From: Mesonia profundi | Lineage (GTDB): Bacteria > Bacteroidota > Bacteroidia > Flavobacteriales > Flavobacteriaceae | Direction: 5' to 3' | DNA length: 64,000 nt | Assembly (NCBI RefSeq): GCF_031085155.1 | Contig: NZ_JAVHUL010000002.1 | Span: 1-64,000, forward strand | Shown: positions 62,573 through 64,000 of the stretch, piece after piece | Layout of the letters: each line of letters starts with the position of its first letter | Numbering within the stretch: the stretch's first letter is position 1 | Notes under the pieces: generated by a model | The model's database searches: none | What the model was told of the DNA's origin: nothing | What the model saw: only the letters and a program-made list of their open reading frames with translations | Program-made: the position numbers and the translations under genes

Positions 62573-64000
62573 ATGGCAACAGTAATCAGAGAAAGAAGAG
62601 AATTATTTGGACACCCAGTAGGTCTTTTTATTTTGTTTTTCACCGAGATGTGGGAGCGTTTTTCCTACTACGGAATGCGTGGAATTTTAACCCTATACAT
62701 CGCCGCATCGGCCACAGCTGTAGATCCTGGTTTAGGATGGAGCAATAAAGATGCCATTTGGCTTTACGGTTGGTATACCATGTTGGTGTACGTAGCTTCC
62801 ATTCCTGGAGGTTGGATTGCCGATAAATTTTTAGGTCAGAAGAAAACAGTACTATGGGGTGGAATTCTTCTCTGTTTAGGTCACGGTATTTTGGCCATTC
62901 CTCAAGATTGGGCATTTTTCACCGGATTGATTCTTATTATTTTAGGAGTTGGTGGTTTAAAGCCTAACATTTCTACGATGGTAGGTGGTTTATACGAAGA
63001 CGGAGATATTCGTCGGGATAGTGGATTTACTATTTTCTATATCGGGATAAATGTTGGAGCTTTCCTTGCGAGTATTTCGGTAGGTTTAGTAGCCTATTAC
63101 TACGGATGGCATTACGGATTTGGTCTTGCAGGAATAGGAATGTTACTAGGACAAGCGGTTTACATTTGGGGACAAAAATTCTTGAAAGGTATTGGAGAAT
63201 TTACTGGAGGTGCTATGGTAAGTGCCGAAGAGAAAGAAGCTGCTAAGAAACCACTTAGCAAGATTGAAAAAGATAGAATCGTTGTGTTACTGATTTCTTT
63301 CTTAATCGTTATCGTCTTTTGGGGCGCATTTGAACAAGCCGGTGGGTTAATGAACCTATACACCGATGCTAAAATTGATAGAACTATTGGATTAAGCTGG
63401 TTAGAAGAAATTCCTGCAGCTGTATTCCAATCGCTTAACGCAGCATACATCATTATTTTTGGAACTATCATTGGTGGTTTCTGGATCTGGTGGAAAAAGA
63501 AAGGAAGAGAATCTTCTTCTTTATTTAAAATGGCTATAGGAACCATTATTATGGGACTTGGGTATGTATTTATGATGTATGCTTCTCAAGAAGCTAGCTC
63601 AGAAACCTTTGGGAAAGCAGCGATGTATTGGATTTTCTTAGCATACTTATTCCACACCTTGGGAGAGTTGTGTACTTCACCGGTGGCTTTATCTTTTATT
63701 ACCAAGTTAGCGCCGTTAAAATATGCTTCTATCATGATGGGAGTCTTTTTTGCAGCCACAGGTTTTGGGAACAAATTGGCAGGTAGTATTGGCGAGTCAG
63801 CTCAATTAGAACCTTATAATGGAGAGATGCTTTATACAAAACAGCAGGTGATTCCATTTATGGAAAAAGACAGTATCGAGTTTAAGAATGATCAAAAACA
63901 GATTGAAACAACGTATGATTACCCTATCAATGAGGATAAAAACTTCTCTATAAAAACAACTGTATTTGTAGATGGAGGAGATTTGGTATTTAAACGTTAT
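62573..64000 (+). CDS. Peptide MFS transporter (POT/PTR2), partial at right edge
   Basis: Proton-coupled importer of di- and tripeptides. The frame is open from ATG 62573 to the window end, 476 codons so far, with no stop, so the C-terminus is outside. The POT signatures are FFTEMWERFSYYGMRGIL near residue 25, with the ExxER-type motif, and GGLKPNISTMVGGLY near 130. About nine hydrophobic segments and an inserted loop are seen. It lies just downstream of DPP IV, and the two form a peptide-use unit. Confidence 0.93.
   Translation, partial: MATVIRERRELFGHPVGLFILFFTEMWERFSYYGMRGILTLYIAASATAVDPGLGWSNKDAIWLYGWYTMLVYVASIPGGWIADKFLGQKKTVLWGGILLCLGHGILAIPQDWAFFTGLILIILGVGGLKPNISTMVGGLYEDGDIRRDSGFTIFYIGINVGAFLASISVGLVAYYYGWHYGFGLAGIGMLLGQAVYIWGQKFLKGIGEFTGGAMVSAEEKEAAKKPLSKIEKDRIVVLLISFLIVIVFWGAFEQAGGLMNLYTDAKIDRTIGLSWLEEIPAAVFQSLNAAYIIIFGTIIGGFWIWWKKKGRESSSLFKMAIGTIIMGLGYVFMMYASQEASSETFGKAAMYWIFLAYLFHTLGELCTSPVALSFITKLAPLKYASIMMGVFFAATGFGNKLAGSIGESAQLEPYNGEMLYTKQQVIPFMEKDSIEFKNDQKQIETTYDYPINEDKNFSIKTTVFVDGGDLVFKRY

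Noticed and set aside
1-64000. CRISPR array, prophage or complete insertion sequence
   Set aside because: I saw no regularly spaced repeats, integrase, transposase or phage structural genes on either strand.

Overview
The window looks like ordinary chromosomal core DNA from a marine-type member of the Flavobacteriaceae (Bacteroidetes). The evidence is low GC, -7 boxes of the TAnnTTTG type (clearest at 19202-19209 and, on the minus strand, 33729-33736), a PorZ-like type IX secretion protein and a T9SS-sorted secreted protein, a Bacteroidetes-style SdhCAB operon, an SDR-type threonine dehydrogenase, and class II HMG-CoA reductase next to a GYDIA-type GHMP kinase. I cannot fix the genus from the sequence alone. 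No prophage, complete insertion sequence, CRISPR array or rRNA operon is visible.

Layout. 0.5-10 kb: beta-carbonic anhydrase, CvpA, pheS with two small downstream genes, an EamA permease, gpsA, nadD-gmk-yicC-like genes, a thioesterase, an ArsC/Spx-like protein and a DUF3298 lipoprotein. 10-19 kb: cystathionine gamma-synthase/lyase, porZ-recO, aspS, a ClC channel with CBS domains and a cold-shock protein. 19-24 kb: a MazEF-type toxin-antitoxin pair with a palindrome over its promoter, a zinc-ribbon protein, an M28 peptidase operon and a T9SS-sorted protein. 25-30 kb: an M13 peptidase lipoprotein, a truncated NTF2-like gene, a small lipoprotein, threonine dehydrogenase and an aminotransferase. 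30-38 kb: sdhCAB, cbpA-cbpM and an adenosylcobalamin-type ribonucleotide reductase. 38-42 kb: a beta-lactamase-family hydrolase, an alpha/beta hydrolase and an ACT-domain-like protein. 42-49.4 kb: the four-component ligase-associated DNA damage response set (exonuclease, ATP-dependent ligase, Lhr-like helicase, PdeM) with a TspO/MBR-like membrane gene. 49.9 kb: tRNA-Phe(GAA). 50-57.7 kb: an envelope-biogenesis run (coaX, outer-membrane protein, TPR protein, lptC, small membrane protein, CNNM/CBS protein, SurA/PpiD-like isomerase). 57.8-64 kb: GHMP kinase and HMG-CoA reductase (mevalonate route), dipeptidyl peptidase IV and a POT-type peptide transporter that runs off the right edge.

How genes work together. 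DPP IV and the POT transporter make a peptide-scavenging pair. The exonuclease, ligase, helicase and PdeM form a repair module. The coaX-ppiD run concerns outer-membrane building and protein folding. SdhCAB is the complex II operon.

I found no convincing new protein system. The most interesting unexplained material is non-coding: a structured 85-bp element immediately upstream of cbpA, two copies of a back-to-back double-hairpin composite element whose stems vary while pairing is kept, a large inverted repeat after the GHMP kinase, recurrent TTCCGCGAAAGCG-like near-palindromes, an orphan terminator that may end a small RNA, and an 8-bp palindrome spanning the mazE promoter and start codon.
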